Part shown: positions 16,495-25,423 of the stretch, one piece after another
How the letters are laid out: each line of letters starts with the position of its first letter
Position numbering within the stretch: position 1 is the first letter of the stretch
Source of the DNA: Ferruginibacter paludis
GTDB taxonomy: Bacteria; Bacteroidota; Bacteroidia; Chitinophagales; Chitinophagaceae
Direction: 5' to 3'
NCBI RefSeq assembly: GCF_030409685.1
Contig: NZ_JAUFQJ010000022.1
Coordinates: 1 to 32,800 of the forward strand
DNA length: 32,800 nt
Made by a program: the position numbers and the translations under genes
The notes under the pieces: model-generated
The model's input: only the letters and a program-made list of their open reading frames with translations
What the model was told of the DNA's origin: nothing
Database searches by the model: none

Positions 16495-17649
16495 TCAACC
16501 GCATTTTATCAGCCGGTTTACAGCTTCTTCCAACGTTGTTTGTTTTTTCGCAAAGCAGAAACGTATAACACGGTCATCTTTTTGCCCTGTATAAAAGGCT
16601 GAAACTGGTATAGTGGCTACGCCATATTGTTTAGTTATTCTTACTGACAAATCCATGTCTTTTTCTTCGCTCAATCCTTCATAACTATACAATTGAAAAT
16701 AACTGCCGTGAGACGGTAATGCCGTGAATTTTGTCTGTTGCATAAGGGATTGGAAGTAATCTCTTTTTTACTGTATTGTTTTTCCCAGTTGCAGGTATTG
16801 TTCTTTTTGTTGTACAAACTCTGACAGTGCAAACTGAACAGGACTATGGCTGCTAAAACAATTAAACTGGTGCACTTTTCTAAACTCATTCATCAGCGGT
16901 TGCGGAGCAACGCAATAACCTAGTTTCCAGCCGGTGCAGTGATATGTTTTTCCAAATGAGAAACACACAAAACTTCTTTCCAGTAAATCGGCATAGCGTA
17001 ACATACTCTCGTGCCGCAGGTCGTCAAATATTAAGTGTTCGTACACTTCATCGCTTAAAATAAAAATACCCGTGTTTTTTACAACGCTGCGTAGGTGCTC
17101 AATGTCATAACTACTCAATACACTTCCTGTTGGGTTATTGGGAGAATTAAGCACAATCATTTTTGTTTTTGATGTAATGCTTTCCTTAACCAATTGCCAG
17201 TTGATACTATAAGAAGGAAAACTTAATGGAATCAAAACCGGGATTGCGCCATTGATAATAATGTTGGGGATATAACTGTCGTAGGCAGGTTCAAAAACAA
17301 TCACTTCATCCCCCGGACGGAGAACTGTGGTGAGCGCAGTATAAATAGCATACGTTCCTCCTGGAGTAATTGTTATTTCTGAATCAGGATGGATATTGGC
17401 ATCATATAAATCGGCCATCTTTTCTGCCAGCCGTTCCCGCAACGATAACAGACCATTCATATGAACGTACTGATTATTGCCATCCTGCATTGACTTATTT
17501 ACCAACGCAATTAAATCCGGATTCATCATGAAATCAGGAAAACCCTGGCCGAGGTTGATAGCTTTGTATTCTGCTGCCAACATACTCATTTGCGTAAAAA
17601 TCGTAGTGCCTACTTTTGGAAGTTTGCTGTGAATGGTGGGAGAAGCCAT
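16495..17649 (-). pseudogene. methionine-type PLP aminotransferase, interrupted by an in-frame stop
   Basis: The reading frame covers 384 codons, the usual length of the YbdL-like methionine aminotransferase family (fold type I, PLP), with one TAA at 16768-16770. The upstream part (16768-17649, 293 aa) carries NLGQGFPDF, the substrate/PLP motifs NSPNNPTGSV and SDEVYEHLIFD, and the PLP lysine in SFGKTYHCTGWKLGY (about residue 233). The downstream part (16495-16743) has GSYFQLYSYEG, GVATIPVSAFY and IRFCFAKKQTTLEEA, the usual family end. Just before the stop the neighbouring frame reads EKQYSKKE, whose Tyr fits the family pattern FY-x-x-KRD better than the in-frame residues do. One extra A in a run of five and one missing A in a run of six would produce this, so either two sequencing errors or a genuine inactivation is possible. 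Expected role: transamination of methionine or its keto acid. Confidence 0.85.
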
Positions 17650-17756
17650 TGAATTGCATTTTAACTTATTGACATGTGGACGCAGGTATCGACAATTGAA
17701 ACCCCCGGAGAAAAATTTTATTCCTCATTGAAAACTTATAATTTCCTGAAACTGCA

Positions 17757-18839
17757 TTAAATATATCTATCTCCTTTATTTCGTTTCACTTCCGCCACAT
17801 ATTCTTTAATTTCCTGCTCTTTGTCCTTTTTACAAATAAGCAACACGTCGTCCGTATCAACAACAATAAAATCATCCAGGCCCTGAATTAATACCAATTT
17901 ATCATTGCCGGCATGTACCATATTTTTTGTGGCGTCAATAATCATAACATTGTTGCCGGATACCGCGTTGTCCAGGTAATCTTTCTCAAAATTCTCATAG
18001 GCGCTTGCCCATGTACCCAGGTCGCTCCATCCAAAAGAAGATGGTATGATATATACATTATCGGCTTTTTCCATCACGCCGTAATCAATAGATATGTTTA
18101 CACATTGCGGGTAAATTCTTTCAATGGCTTCTTTTTCTTTTTCTGAAGAGAAGTTATCTTTTTCAGCATCAAACACGTCATGCATTTCCGGCAAAAATGT
18201 TTCAAATGCCTTTAGGATATTTTTTACCTGCCAAACAAAAATACCTGCGTTCCATAAAAAATCGCCACTGGATATAAAGGTTCTGGCCAGATCCTTATCC
18301 GGCTTTTCCGTAAATGTTTTTACTTTAAAAACGTTTTCACTCACTTTTTGCTGATCGTACTGTATGTAACCATAACCTGTATTGGGATGGGTTGGTTTAA
18401 TACCCAATGTAACCAATGCCTTTATATGTGCAGTAAAATGCAGAGCCTGCAGGCAAGTTTCTTTAAATCCATGCGGATCGAGAATGATATGATCTGCGGG
18501 GGCACAAATCAAATTCGCTTCGGGGTTTAACTGATGTAATTTGTATGAAATATAGGCTATACAAGGAGCCGTATTTTTTCGTGAGGGTTCGCATAAAATG
18601 TTTGCCACCGGAATGTCGGGCAATTGTTCCGCAACAATATCTTTGTATTGATGGGTGGTTACAATGTAGATATTTTCCTTTGGTACAAAAAGGGTAAACC
18701 GGTCATATGTCGCCTGAATAAGGGTTCGGCCTGTATTCAAAATATCCAGAAATTGTTTTGGATAGTCTGTTCGGCTCAGTGGCCAGAATCTGCTGCCGAT
18801 ACCGCCAGCCATAATGGCCACGTAGTTGTTGTTATCCAT
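17757..18839 (-). CDS. manC: mannose-1-phosphate guanylyltransferase
   Basis: This 360-residue, GMP-only form lacks the C-terminal phosphomannose isomerase domain of bifunctional ManC. It makes GDP-mannose from GTP and mannose-1-phosphate in the cytoplasm, the donor for mannose, fucose and rhamnose-type sugars of surface polysaccharide. The nucleotide-binding signature AGGIGSRFWPLSR (about 11-23) is followed by YPKQFL (26-31); further motifs are ICAPADH, TFTEKPD, FLWNAGIFVWQV and SIDYGVMEKA (sugar-phosphate site). It lies 62 bp after kdsD in the same direction but has its own -7 box, so it may be transcribed both ways. The neighbouring kdsD fits a cell-envelope sugar context. Confidence 0.93.
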   Translation of the reverse strand: MDNNNYVAIMAGGIGSRFWPLSRTDYPKQFLDILNTGRTLIQATYDRFTLFVPKENIYIVTTHQYKDIVAEQLPDIPVANILCEPSRKNTAPCIAYISYKLHQLNPEANLICAPADHIILDPHGFKETCLQALHFTAHIKALVTLGIKPTHPNTGYGYIQYDQQKVSENVFKVKTFTEKPDKDLARTFISSGDFLWNAGIFVWQVKNILKAFETFLPEMHDVFDAEKDNFSSEKEKEAIERIYPQCVNISIDYGVMEKADNVYIIPSSFGWSDLGTWASAYENFEKDYLDNAVSGNNVMIIDATKNMVHAGNDKLVLIQGLDDFIVVDTDDVLLICKKDKEQEIKEYVAEVKRNKGDRYI

Positions 18840-18864
18840 CGTCTAAATCTCAATTTTTGCACCG

Positions 18865-18872
18865 CAAATGTA
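18865..18872 (-). promoter_or_regulatory. -7 box of the manC promoter
   Basis: It reads TACATTTG on the minus strand, a perfect fit to TAnnTTTG, about 26 bases before the manC ATG at 18839. The -33 position has only a weak TGG in place of TTTG. Confidence 0.45.
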
Positions 18873-18901
18873 TCGAAATGTTTTAGCATCATCCATTTAC
18901 T

Positions 18902-19867
18902 TTAAATTATCCCCTCTCTTATAAGATCATGTAAATGTATAATACCGGCATACAGACCATTTTCTACAACAAGTAACTGGCTGATGTCCCTTGTTTTCAT
19001 CATTTCCAGCGCATGTGCTGCCAGCCTGGCTGCATCGATTACTGCCGGATTTGCGGACATTATATCATGGGCTTGTAACACTGAAAAGTCGGTGGTCTTT
19101 TCCAGCATGCGGCGTAAATCGCCATCTGTAATAATTCCGGCAATTGAATTGTCGCTGTTTACTACGGCAGTTGCGCCTAAACGCCTGCGTGTTATTTCTA
19201 CAATCACCTCGTTAATGGTGGCATTGCCGGTTACTGTGGGCTGCTCATTTTGTGCCGATAAATCTGCCACTCTCAAATAGAGTTTCTTCCCCAGCATGCC
19301 GCCGGGATGAAACCTGGCAAAATCGGCCGTGCCAAAACCTTTTACCTCCATCAAACAAACTGCGAGCGCATCGCCCATTACCATTTGAGCTGTGGTGCTG
19401 GTGGTGGGCGCCAGGTTATTGGGGCAAGCTTCCTGGCTAACGGTAGTATTTAAAACAATGTCGCATTGTTTTGCCAAAAAGGAAGCCGTATTCCCCACAA
19501 TAGCAATCAGTGTATTTCCAAAACTTTTTATCAATGGAGCCAGCACTTTTATTTCCGGGCTATCACCACTTTTGCTGATAATAATGATAACATCGTCTTT
19601 CTGTATCATGCCCAGGTCGCCGTGTACAGCATCAGCTGCATGCATAAACAGAGCCGGAGTGCCTGTACTGTTAAGCGTGGCAACAATTTTTTGAGCAATG
19701 ATGGCGCTTTTGCCAATGCCGCTCACAACAAGCCTTCCTGTTGAAGTGGCTATTTTATTCACCGCGTTGGCAAAATCATCATTAATAAAGGCTGCCAATT
19801 CTCTAATTGCAGCAGCTTCTAACTCAATGGTGTTTTTTGCGGTTGCTATAATACTGTTATGCTTCAT
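18902..19867 (-). CDS. kdsD: arabinose-5-phosphate isomerase, KpsF/GutQ family
   Basis: This 321-residue protein has the full family layout: an N-terminal SIS sugar-isomerase domain (about 30-165, with VVSGIGKSAIIAQKIVATLN and IIIISKSGDSPEIKVL) followed by two CBS domains (about 205-321, with GIITDGDLRRMLEK and AGIIHLHDLIREGII). It converts ribulose-5-phosphate to arabinose-5-phosphate, the first step to Kdo for the LPS inner core. HGDLGMIQKDD and FHPGGMLGKKL are typical of the family. The gene is divergent from recQ and has its own strong promoter with only a short leader. Confidence 0.95.
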   Translation of the reverse strand: MKHNSIIATAKNTIELEAAAIRELAAFINDDFANAVNKIATSTGRLVVSGIGKSAIIAQKIVATLNSTGTPALFMHAADAVHGDLGMIQKDDVIIIISKSGDSPEIKVLAPLIKSFGNTLIAIVGNTASFLAKQCDIVLNTTVSQEACPNNLAPTTSTTAQMVMGDALAVCLMEVKGFGTADFARFHPGGMLGKKLYLRVADLSAQNEQPTVTGNATINEVIVEITRRRLGATAVVNSDNSIAGIITDGDLRRMLEKTTDFSVLQAHDIMSANPAVIDAARLAAHALEMMKTRDISQLLVVENGLYAGIIHLHDLIREGII

Positions 19868-19879
19868 TTTTTATTGCGG

Positions 19880-19910
19880 CAAACCTACTTTAAATAGCCC
19901 ACAGTGCAAA
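19880..19910 (-). promoter_or_regulatory. kdsD promoter (Bacteroidota type)
   Basis: On the minus strand: TTTG (19907-19910), exactly 19 bases, then TAGGTTTG (19880-19887). This matches both halves of the Bacteroidota consensus. The ATG is 12 bases past the box, predicting a very short leader. Confidence 0.7.
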
Positions 19911-19981
19911 AGGGAGCACCCTTTTTATACATACTTTAAAAAAAATTGAGTATCTTAATCAATGGTTAACACCTCTGGCAA

Positions 19982-20012
19982 TTTGAAAATAGAAGGTATT
20001 GAAGTAACTTTG
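19982..20012 (+). promoter_or_regulatory. recQ promoter (Bacteroidota type)
   Basis: TTTG (19982-19985), exactly 19 bases, then TAACTTTG (20005-20012). This is a full consensus match. The predicted transcript start is near 20018, giving a leader of about 100 bases before the recQ ATG at 20118. Confidence 0.7.
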
Positions 20013-20117
20013 CACTCTTTTATAATATTTAAGCAGTAAAAGTGATTTCTTTTAAGCCATTTATTTTGTTCAATTTCCTATAAATTATTAACCAAGCGTG
20101 AAAGAGACGATATCTAT

Positions 20118-22409
20118 ATGACCACAGTAAAAAAGCCTAGAAAAGCTATTTCTGATAAAGAAAAACCGGTTCAAAAAAAATCCGCAGTTAAAGCAATTAG
20201 TGTAGAAAAAAACCTTGATTTAAAAGCACAACTGCAAAGCTCATTTGGCTTTGACGGTTTTAAAGAACCCCAGGAAGCAATCATAAAGAATTTATTGGCT
20301 GGTAACGATGCCCTGATAATTATGCCCACTGGTGGTGGCAAAAGTTTGTGTTACCAGCTACCCGCCATTATCAGTGAAGGTTGTGCAATTATTGTTTCCC
20401 CGTTGATAGCATTAATGAAAAACCAGGTTGACCTTGTAAGAAGTTATAGCAGTAAGGATGACGTAGCCCATTTTTTAAACAGTACCCTTAATAAAGGCCA
20501 GCAAAAAATTGTAAAAGATGATTTGACAACGGGCAAAACAAAAATGCTGTATGTAGCTCCGGAAACACTCACCAAGGAAGAAAATATTGAGTTTTTTAAA
20601 GATCTTAACATCTCTTTTTTTGCGGTGGATGAGGCCCATTGTATTTCAGAATGGGGGCATGATTTCCGGCCTGAGTACCGCCGCCTGAGAGAGATGATGG
20701 AACTTATAAATGCTGACGCTCCCATGATTGCGCTAACAGCTACAGCAACTCCGAAAGTACAAAGCGATATTTTGCGAAATCTTGGATTACGCAATCCCAA
20801 AATATTCATTTCCTCTTTTAACAGACCGAATTTATATTACGAGATTTTACCCAAGATTAATAAAGATCAAACAGTAAAAAGCATTGTGCGTTTTGTTTCT
20901 CAAAACAAGGGCAAGAGCGGGATTATCTACACGCTGAACAGAAAAACAACGGAGGAGCTTGCTGATATGTTGATGGCAAATGGTATAAAAGCGGTAGCTT
21001 ATCATGCAGGGCTGGATAGTAAGTTAAGGGCAGAACGCCAGGATCTTTTTTTGAATGAAGATGTGCAGGTAATCGTGGCCACCATTGCCTTTGGAATGGG
21101 CATTGATAAACCAGATGTTCGTTTTGTAATTCATTACAATATACCGAAATCAATAGAAAATTATTACCAGGAAACAGGCCGTGCCGGACGAGATGGCCTG
21201 GAAGGAAAATGTATTCTGTATTACAGTCATAAAGACGTTGCGAAGCTTGAACACCTGATGAGGGATAAGCCTTTAAGTGAAAGGGAAGTTGGTGCACAAT
21301 TGATTAATGAAACGGTGGCTTATTGCGAAAGTTCTGTTTGCCGCAGAAAAATTTTACTGAATTATTTCGGAGAAGAGTATGATACGTTGCAGTGCACTGA
21401 TAAAATGTGCGACAACTGCAACAACCCGAAAGAATTGATGGAGGCCAAAAAAGAAGCCTGCCAGGTATTGACTGTAATTAAAGGTTTAGACGAACAGTTT
21501 ACTATGGATTACCTGATGCACATTTTACGGGGTAAACCTAACCCCAAAGTAAAAATGTTCCGGCACGATGAACGTGAATTTTTTGGTATTGGTAAAAGTA
21601 AGGAAGAGCTTTTCTGGAACTCCTTAATGCGCCAGATGATTCTTGAAAGATTGATTCAGAAAGATATTGAAGAATATGGTGTATTGAAAATTACCAAAAA
21701 GGGGCATGCTTTTATAAAAAAACCATCCTCTTTTAAAATTGTATTGAATAATTTATTTGAAGATGCGGATGCGGATGATGATGAGGCAGCGCCTGTTGCA
21801 ACATCAACAATAACGACAGATCAAAAATTATTAGAACTGTTAAAGGAGTTGCGTAAAAAAGTAGCCAGGGAAAAAAACCTGCCACCTTTTGTAATATTCC
21901 TGGAGACCAGCCTTGAAGATATGGCAACCATGTACCCCACCACCATTGAAGAGCTTGAAAAATGCCAGGGTGTAAGCAAGGGTAAGGCCATGCGGTATGG
22001 CAAACATTTTGTTGATCTTATAGTTGACTACATTGGTGAGAATGAAGTGGAGCGCCCGGATGATTTCGTTATGAAGGGCGTAGTAAACAGAAACAACAAC
22101 AAAATTTTTATTATCCAGAATGTAGATAAAAAAATACCCCTGGAAACCATCGCTAAAACAAAAGACCTTTCAATTCAGGAGTTACTCGAAGAAATGGAAA
22201 CCATTGTAGCCAGTGGAACAAAATTAAACCTTGATTATGCCATTGATGAAATGGTAGATGAATATGAGCAGGAAGAAATTATTGACTATTTTAAAGCCTG
22301 TGAAACAAGCAGTCTGCAAATTGCACAGGAAGAATTGGCCGATAGCAGCTTTAACTGGGAGCAGTTGAAAATAATGCGTATCAAATTTTTGTGTGTGTAC
22401 GGAAATTAG
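20118..22409 (+). CDS. recQ: ATP-dependent DNA helicase RecQ
   Basis: This 763-residue protein is longer than E. coli RecQ (about 610). It is a 3'-5' superfamily 2 helicase for recombination and replication-fork repair. A lysine-rich N-terminal tail (1-35) precedes the core: MPTGGGKSLCYQLPA (Walker A, near 68-82), DEAHCISEWGHDFRPEY (motif II, near 171), SFNRPNLYYE, VATIAFGMGIDKPDVRFVIH and QETGRAGRDG (motif VI). The zinc-binding cysteines lie in YCESSVCRR and DKMCDNCNN, then comes the winged-helix RQC region. An HRDC domain sits at about 558-638 (LPPFVIFLETSLEDMATMYP), and the extra C-terminal segment (about 665-763) resembles the helix-turn-helix tail common in Bacteroidota RecQ. It is a single-gene unit with its own promoter and terminator. 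Confidence 0.96.
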   Translation: MTTVKKPRKAISDKEKPVQKKSAVKAISVEKNLDLKAQLQSSFGFDGFKEPQEAIIKNLLAGNDALIIMPTGGGKSLCYQLPAIISEGCAIIVSPLIALMKNQVDLVRSYSSKDDVAHFLNSTLNKGQQKIVKDDLTTGKTKMLYVAPETLTKEENIEFFKDLNISFFAVDEAHCISEWGHDFRPEYRRLREMMELINADAPMIALTATATPKVQSDILRNLGLRNPKIFISSFNRPNLYYEILPKINKDQTVKSIVRFVSQNKGKSGIIYTLNRKTTEELADMLMANGIKAVAYHAGLDSKLRAERQDLFLNEDVQVIVATIAFGMGIDKPDVRFVIHYNIPKSIENYYQETGRAGRDGLEGKCILYYSHKDVAKLEHLMRDKPLSEREVGAQLINETVAYCESSVCRRKILLNYFGEEYDTLQCTDKMCDNCNNPKELMEAKKEACQVLTVIKGLDEQFTMDYLMHILRGKPNPKVKMFRHDEREFFGIGKSKEELFWNSLMRQMILERLIQKDIEEYGVLKITKKGHAFIKKPSSFKIVLNNLFEDADADDDEAAPVATSTITTDQKLLELLKELRKKVAREKNLPPFVIFLETSLEDMATMYPTTIEELEKCQGVSKGKAMRYGKHFVDLIVDYIGENEVERPDDFVMKGVVNRNNNKIFIIQNVDKKIPLETIAKTKDLSIQELLEEMETIVASGTKLNLDYAIDEMVDEYEQEEIIDYFKACETSSLQIAQEELADSSFNWEQLKIMRIKFLCVYGN

Positions 22410-22430
22410 TTTTTTTAATAAAAATTTGCT

Positions 22431-22458
22431 GCCGGAACCAAACGTTCCGGCTTTTTTA
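22431..22458 (+). terminator. recQ terminator
   Basis: Perfect 8-base arms GCCGGAAC (22431-22438) and GTTCCGGC (22444-22451) surround a five-base loop and are followed by six T. It lies 22 bases after the recQ stop. Confidence 0.9.
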
Positions 22459-22522
22459 TTGATCTCATTATTATTGCTTAATTTTCCCTGCCCCTTATTT
22501 TACAGTGATTAATAATATTTAA

Positions 22523-23617
22523 ATGAACCGTAGTAAAAAATATATTCAGAAGATTGTATCTCCCTTTAACCTGAGCCGTACGCAGGAAATTGTAAAGGTT
22601 AATCCAACAAAAGTGCCGCAGCGGGAAGAAGCAAAAGCAATCAATATCTATGTGTATGATTTTAATAGTGCAACTGTAGAAGAAAGGCAGCTGAACAGTA
22701 TTGCAGAATGCTATCCTTACTTAAATAACGATAAAATAACCTGGATAAACGTAGATGGAATTCGCAAAGCTGATGTTGAGGCACTATGTAACTTTTACAA
22801 CGTACATCCATTGATACAGGAAGATATCCAAAGTATTGGTCAGCGACCGAAAATGGATGAGATTGAAAATATTTTATTCTGTATTTGCAACATGCTTTTT
22901 TATAACGATGAACTTTTTAAGGTGGAGCAGGAACAGGTAAGTATTGTATTGGGCAAAAATTTTGTACTCACTTTCCAGGAGGAAGCCAATAAAGATGTAT
23001 TTAACCCGATAAGAGATAAATTAAAAATTGCGGCCAGTAAATTGCGGCAAAGCGGCCCCGATTATTTATGCTATGCCATGCTGGATATGATAGTAGATAA
23101 TTATTTTGTTGTGATGGAAAAATTAGGAGAGCGCATTGAAAATATCGAAGAAGAAATACAAAACAGCGCGGGCAGTAGTGCGCTTGCCAAAATAAACTTA
23201 TTGCGTAAAGAGATGATCATTCTTAAAAGAAGTATTTCGCCGGTGAGGGAAGTGATCAATGGTTTTATAAGAACTGAGAGTGATTTGATTGAGGAAAGAA
23301 CACTGAAATATTTTAAGGATGTGTATGACCATATTATCCAGGCAAATGATCTTTCTGAAAACTACCGGGATATCACTATGAACTTGCAGGATCTTTACCT
23401 GAATAACGTAAACCTCCGGATGAACGAGGTGATGAAAGTTATGGCGGTAGTAACTTGTTTACTGGCTCCGGCAACCGTAATTGGAGGCATCTTTGGTATG
23501 AACTTCGATAAAATTCCCTGGCTGCACAACGATCGTGGATTTTATGCTGCTGTGGGCGCTATGCTGATTATTCCAGTATGGATGATTGTTATGTTCAGGA
23601 AAAAAGGCTGGTTTTAA
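22523..23617 (+). CDS. corA: CorA-family magnesium/cobalt channel
   Basis: This 364-residue inner-membrane divalent-cation channel functions as a pentamer. A long cytoplasmic N-terminal domain (about 1-300) ends in the charged stalk helix, followed by two transmembrane helices. The first helix (VVTCLLAPATVIGGIFGMNF) carries the signature GMN at residues 325-327; the second (FYAAVGAMLIIPVWMIVMF) precedes the basic C-terminal end RKKGWF. The loop between has DKIPWLHNDRG in place of the usual Mg-binding acidic loop. It follows the recQ terminator, so it should have its own promoter, which I could not identify. Its end overlaps the convergent kinase gene by 4 bases. Confidence 0.95.
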   Translation: MNRSKKYIQKIVSPFNLSRTQEIVKVNPTKVPQREEAKAINIYVYDFNSATVEERQLNSIAECYPYLNNDKITWINVDGIRKADVEALCNFYNVHPLIQEDIQSIGQRPKMDEIENILFCICNMLFYNDELFKVEQEQVSIVLGKNFVLTFQEEANKDVFNPIRDKLKIAASKLRQSGPDYLCYAMLDMIVDNYFVVMEKLGERIENIEEEIQNSAGSSALAKINLLRKEMIILKRSISPVREVINGFIRTESDLIEERTLKYFKDVYDHIIQANDLSENYRDITMNLQDLYLNNVNLRMNEVMKVMAVVTCLLAPATVIGGIFGMNFDKIPWLHNDRGFYAAVGAMLIIPVWMIVMFRKKGWF

Positions 23618-24159
23618 TTATGCAACTCATTGACGGCAGCAATTGCTTCTTCTAAACGTTTTTCATAATTACCACTAATGTCAACCCAGGGGACCTGCTG
23701 GTTTATCATGATGTCTTTGTAGTAATGATACAATTTTTCTCTTGTTACAAGATCCGGGTATTCCCTTAACTCATCTTTGATCCACGGCTGATCGATATTG
23801 CAAAGCAGATAAAGGTCGTATTTACGCTCAACAATTTTGTTTAAAATCCAATGGTGGCATTGATTAAAAACAAATTCACACCACACTTTCATAACATACA
23901 TATCAGTATCAATAAACAATATCCCGGGTGATTTTTTATCTTCAAAGTGTGGCATTTTCTGAATGGCAAACTCTTCCCTATCGATTTGTCCCTGGGCAAC
24001 TTCCAGTAAATTCTCGAATGTATAGTATGTGCCGTTGGCGATTAAATATTCCCGGGCATATTCCTTCACCCATTCTGATTTAAAATGCGCAGACAGCTTT
24101 GCACACAAGGTGCTTTTTCCTGTACTTTCCGGACCAATAATGACAACCTTTTTGAGCAT
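23614..24159 (-). CDS. NadR-type nicotinamide riboside kinase (P-loop ATPase)
   Basis: The protein has 181 residues. The N-terminal Walker A is GPESTGKST (9-17), then KEYAREYL, TFENLLEVAQGQIDREE and the Walker B-like ILFIDTDMYVMKVW. This pattern matches the C-terminal kinase domain of NadR, which phosphorylates nicotinamide riboside to NMN; the N-terminal adenylyltransferase and repressor parts of enterobacterial NadR are absent. It follows pnuC in the same direction after about 150 bases, giving an import-and-trap pair for NAD salvage. It could be annotated simply as AAA-family ATPase, but the pnuC neighbour supports the specific call. Confidence 0.85.
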   Translation of the reverse strand: MLKKVVIIGPESTGKSTLCAKLSAHFKSEWVKEYAREYLIANGTYYTFENLLEVAQGQIDREEFAIQKMPHFEDKKSPGILFIDTDMYVMKVWCEFVFNQCHHWILNKIVERKYDLYLLCNIDQPWIKDELREYPDLVTREKLYHYYKDIMINQQVPWVDISGNYEKRLEEAIAAVNELHN

Positions 24160-24308
24160 AGCTAATTTTTATTCCTCAGGATTTTTCCACTCCTCTTTTA
24201 TATTCAAAAATTACGCTTTTTGCCCTGCAATTTTTTATGGTTTTATCTGCAGGATCAATTTGCCTGATTTGCCAAACAACTAATGTCAGGTATAATTATG
24301 CTGCAAAT

Positions 24309-24932
24309 TTAACGCATACTCTTTCTTTTTAGCCATTCAAACAGACCGGCAATTGCCATTATTAGCAACACCAGGTAATACACGCTTGTAAAAACATAAT
24401 GTTTTACAAAGTACAAAGGTATAGAGGCAAGGTCAGTGGCTATCCACCAATACCAGCTTTCCACCTTCTTTTTCGTCATCAGCCACATGCCAGTAAATGC
24501 AGTAGCCGATGCAAAAGCATCCGCCCAGGGAATAGCACCAGGGGCAAAATCTTTTTTTAAGTACGTAAGCGCAAAATATATAGCAGCATAAAAGCAGGCA
24601 AAAAAAGCAAGGTGCTGTAACCATTCTTTGGCAGATGCTGAAGTAATTTTTACAACAAGGTGTTGTTGCTGGTCTTTTTTTGTCCACAGCATCCAGCCAT
24701 AAAAACTCATTACTGTATAATAAATATTTACGCTTGCTTCACCAAGCAAGCCTCCTTTAAAACTTAAATAAACGTAAATGATGGTATTGATAAGTCCTGT
24801 TGGATAAACCAAAATATTCTCTTTACGGCTATACCAAACACTGGAAATACCCGAAAATACAGCAACGTATTCGTACCAGGTTGTATGGCTGATATCGGTT
24901 ATAAATTGCTGGTATATTTCTGTTGGGTTCAT
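24309..24932 (-). CDS. pnuC: nicotinamide riboside transporter PnuC
   Basis: From the ATG at 24932 this protein has 207 residues; a longer TTG start at 24950 is possible but adds only six residues and is less likely. It is an integral inner-membrane protein with about seven hydrophobic segments, and facilitates uptake of nicotinamide riboside. Family features are the N-terminal YEYVAVFSGISSVWYSRKEN, YPTGLINTIIYVYLSFKGGL (the conserved W/Y-P-x-G region), YYTVMSFYGWMLW and the late motif WYWWIATDLASIPLYFVK. Transport depends on phosphorylation of the imported riboside, and the kinase lies just downstream in the same operon. Confidence 0.92.
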   Translation of the reverse strand: MNPTEIYQQFITDISHTTWYEYVAVFSGISSVWYSRKENILVYPTGLINTIIYVYLSFKGGLLGEASVNIYYTVMSFYGWMLWTKKDQQQHLVVKITSASAKEWLQHLAFFACFYAAIYFALTYLKKDFAPGAIPWADAFASATAFTGMWLMTKKKVESWYWWIATDLASIPLYFVKHYVFTSVYYLVLLIMAIAGLFEWLKRKSMR

Positions 24933-25001
24933 CTTAACTGTTAAAGGCAATCAATTTATAACTTTATCTTTAAACAAAAAGACATTCCTAAAAAAGGCGA
25001 G

Positions 25002-25370
25002 ATGATAAAAAAGATAAGCTTGGTAATTTTAACTGTTTTCTTCCTGCTTGCTGGTTTTAACCATTTTTGGCATCCGGAAGATTACTATGGGCTCATTCCA
25101 CCCTATATACCAGCTCATCGGTTTATAAATATGGCAAGCGGAGTACTAGAAATTCTCCTTGGTATTTTATTAGTATTTCCGGGTACCCGAAAACCGGGGG
25201 CTTTCGGAATCATTTTTTTGCTGATCCTTTTTATTCCTGCCCATATTTATATGATACAACTGAAGGGTTGCGTTGGTCCCGAAATCTGCGTGCCTGAGTG
25301 GGTTGCCTGGTTAAGATTGTTTCCCGGCCAATTTTTATTAATTTCCTGGGCCAGGTGGCACGCCAAATAA
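25002..25370 (+). CDS. DoxX-like small membrane protein
   Basis: This 122-residue protein has four predicted transmembrane segments (about 4-20, 40-62, 68-88 and 103-118). The N-terminal FFLLAGFNHFWHPEDYYGLI resembles the DoxX/MauE-like family, in which the first helix is followed by a NH-x-x-x-P-x-x-Y motif. Family members are quinone-linked or uncharacterised membrane proteins; the role here is unknown. It is a single gene divergent from pnuC (69 bases between starts), closed by a bidirectional terminator. Confidence 0.8.
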   Translation: MIKKISLVILTVFFLLAGFNHFWHPEDYYGLIPPYIPAHRFINMASGVLEILLGILLVFPGTRKPGAFGIIFLLILFIPAHIYMIQLKGCVGPEICVPEWVAWLRLFPGQFLLISWARWHAK

Positions 25371-25394
25371 AAAGCACCTTATGAGGTGCTTTTG
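25371..25394. terminator. bidirectional terminator
   Basis: Perfect 10-base arms AAAAGCACCT and AGGTGCTTTT surround the loop TATG. It sits between convergent genes ending at 25370 (plus) and 25424 (minus), with T runs on both strands, so it can end both transcripts. Confidence 0.9.
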
Positions 25395-25423
25395 TGAATT
25401 ACAATATTCTTTTAACTATGATA

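Noticed and set aside
16671..16889. Shifted-frame ORF over the aminotransferase
   Set aside because: Only a short stretch fits the family; used as evidence for local indels, not as a gene.
19908..19926. Hairpin AAAAGGG / CCCTTTT between kdsD and recQ
   Set aside because: It overlaps the -33 box of the kdsD promoter and no transcript would need to end there; likely a by-product of promoter sequence.
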